Source of the DNA: Ga0077555 sp031367895
GTDB taxonomy: Bacteria; Pseudomonadota; Alphaproteobacteria; Rhizobiales; Hyphomicrobiaceae
Direction: 5' to 3'
Length of the DNA stretch: 5,010 bases
Assembly: GCA_031367895.1 (NCBI GenBank)
Contig: JANLQP010000151.1
Span: 1 to 5,010 of the forward strand
The notes under the pieces were generated by a model that had not been told where the DNA came from, searched no databases, and was given only the letters and a program-made list of their open reading frames with translations. Below, piece by piece: positions 4,992 through 5,010 of the stretch (position 1 is its first letter; every line of letters begins with the position of its first letter). The position numbers were made by a program, and so were the translations under genes.

Positions 4992-5010
4992 TCCCCACTC
5001 TTTGGTGAGG

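Larger units (their letters stand above)
4708..5010. other. Gene-free, hairpin-rich right end
   Basis: No defensible gene lies in these 303 bases. The first part (4708-4806) has degenerate GTGAAT/GCGTG repeats and an 11-bp inverted repeat. The second part (4871-4991) has four short hairpins in a row. A minus-strand frame is open from the right edge to a stop at 4795, and a plus-strand frame is open from about 4765 to a stop at 5006-5008. They oppose each other, both show high G/C at third positions, and neither gives a recognisable protein. The minus-strand frame could be the end of a gene lying beyond the window. Confidence 0.5.

Noticed and set aside
1..5010. tRNA, rRNA, CRISPR array or insertion sequence genes
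   Set aside because: No regularly spaced repeats, cloverleaf-like segments, rRNA wording or transposase motifs were seen on either strand.

Overview
The window looks like a stretch of alphaproteobacterial chromosome, most likely from the Hyphomicrobiales and in the style of Bradyrhizobium, Rhodopseudomonas or Afipia. This rests on the high GC content, the strong G/C preference at third codon positions, and the character of the proteins: a DUF1761 membrane protein, a small 'MDIERT...' protein with a Myb/SANT-like helix-turn-helix, a GabD-type dehydrogenase and a YegD-like Hsp70. The assignment comes from recognising family styles, not from a database search.

Layout. On the minus strand at the left edge is a four-helix DUF1761 membrane protein (8-436). 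A 300-base divergent intergenic region (437-736) follows; it holds an imperfect tandem repeat, a perfect 10-bp inverted repeat and a 9-bp direct repeat. All other convincing genes are on the plus strand: a small putative DNA-binding protein (737-1135); an NAD(P)-dependent succinate-semialdehyde dehydrogenase of GabD type (1297-2739), preceded by a REP-like repeat cluster; a hicA-hicB type II toxin-antitoxin pair (2777-2965 and 2970-3239) closed by a strong terminator hairpin (3299-3337); and a YegD-like stand-alone Hsp70 ATPase (3358-4707). The last 303 bases hold no gene I can defend. They contain an 11-bp inverted repeat with degenerate GTGAAT repeats, then four successive short hairpins, and weak open frames on both strands.

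How the genes relate. hicA and hicB form a tightly coupled two-gene unit. It sits between two apparently housekeeping, high-GC genes, and by eye its base composition is lower in GC, which fits an acquired cassette. I see no functional link between the dehydrogenase, the toxin-antitoxin pair and the chaperone-like protein. No GABA transaminase or transporter gene is present, so the physiological pathway of the dehydrogenase is not shown here.

I found no clear new multi-gene system. The points most worth a second look are the short HicB with no visible DNA-binding domain beside a tandem 9-bp repeat, the REP-like cluster before gabD, and the hairpin-rich right end.
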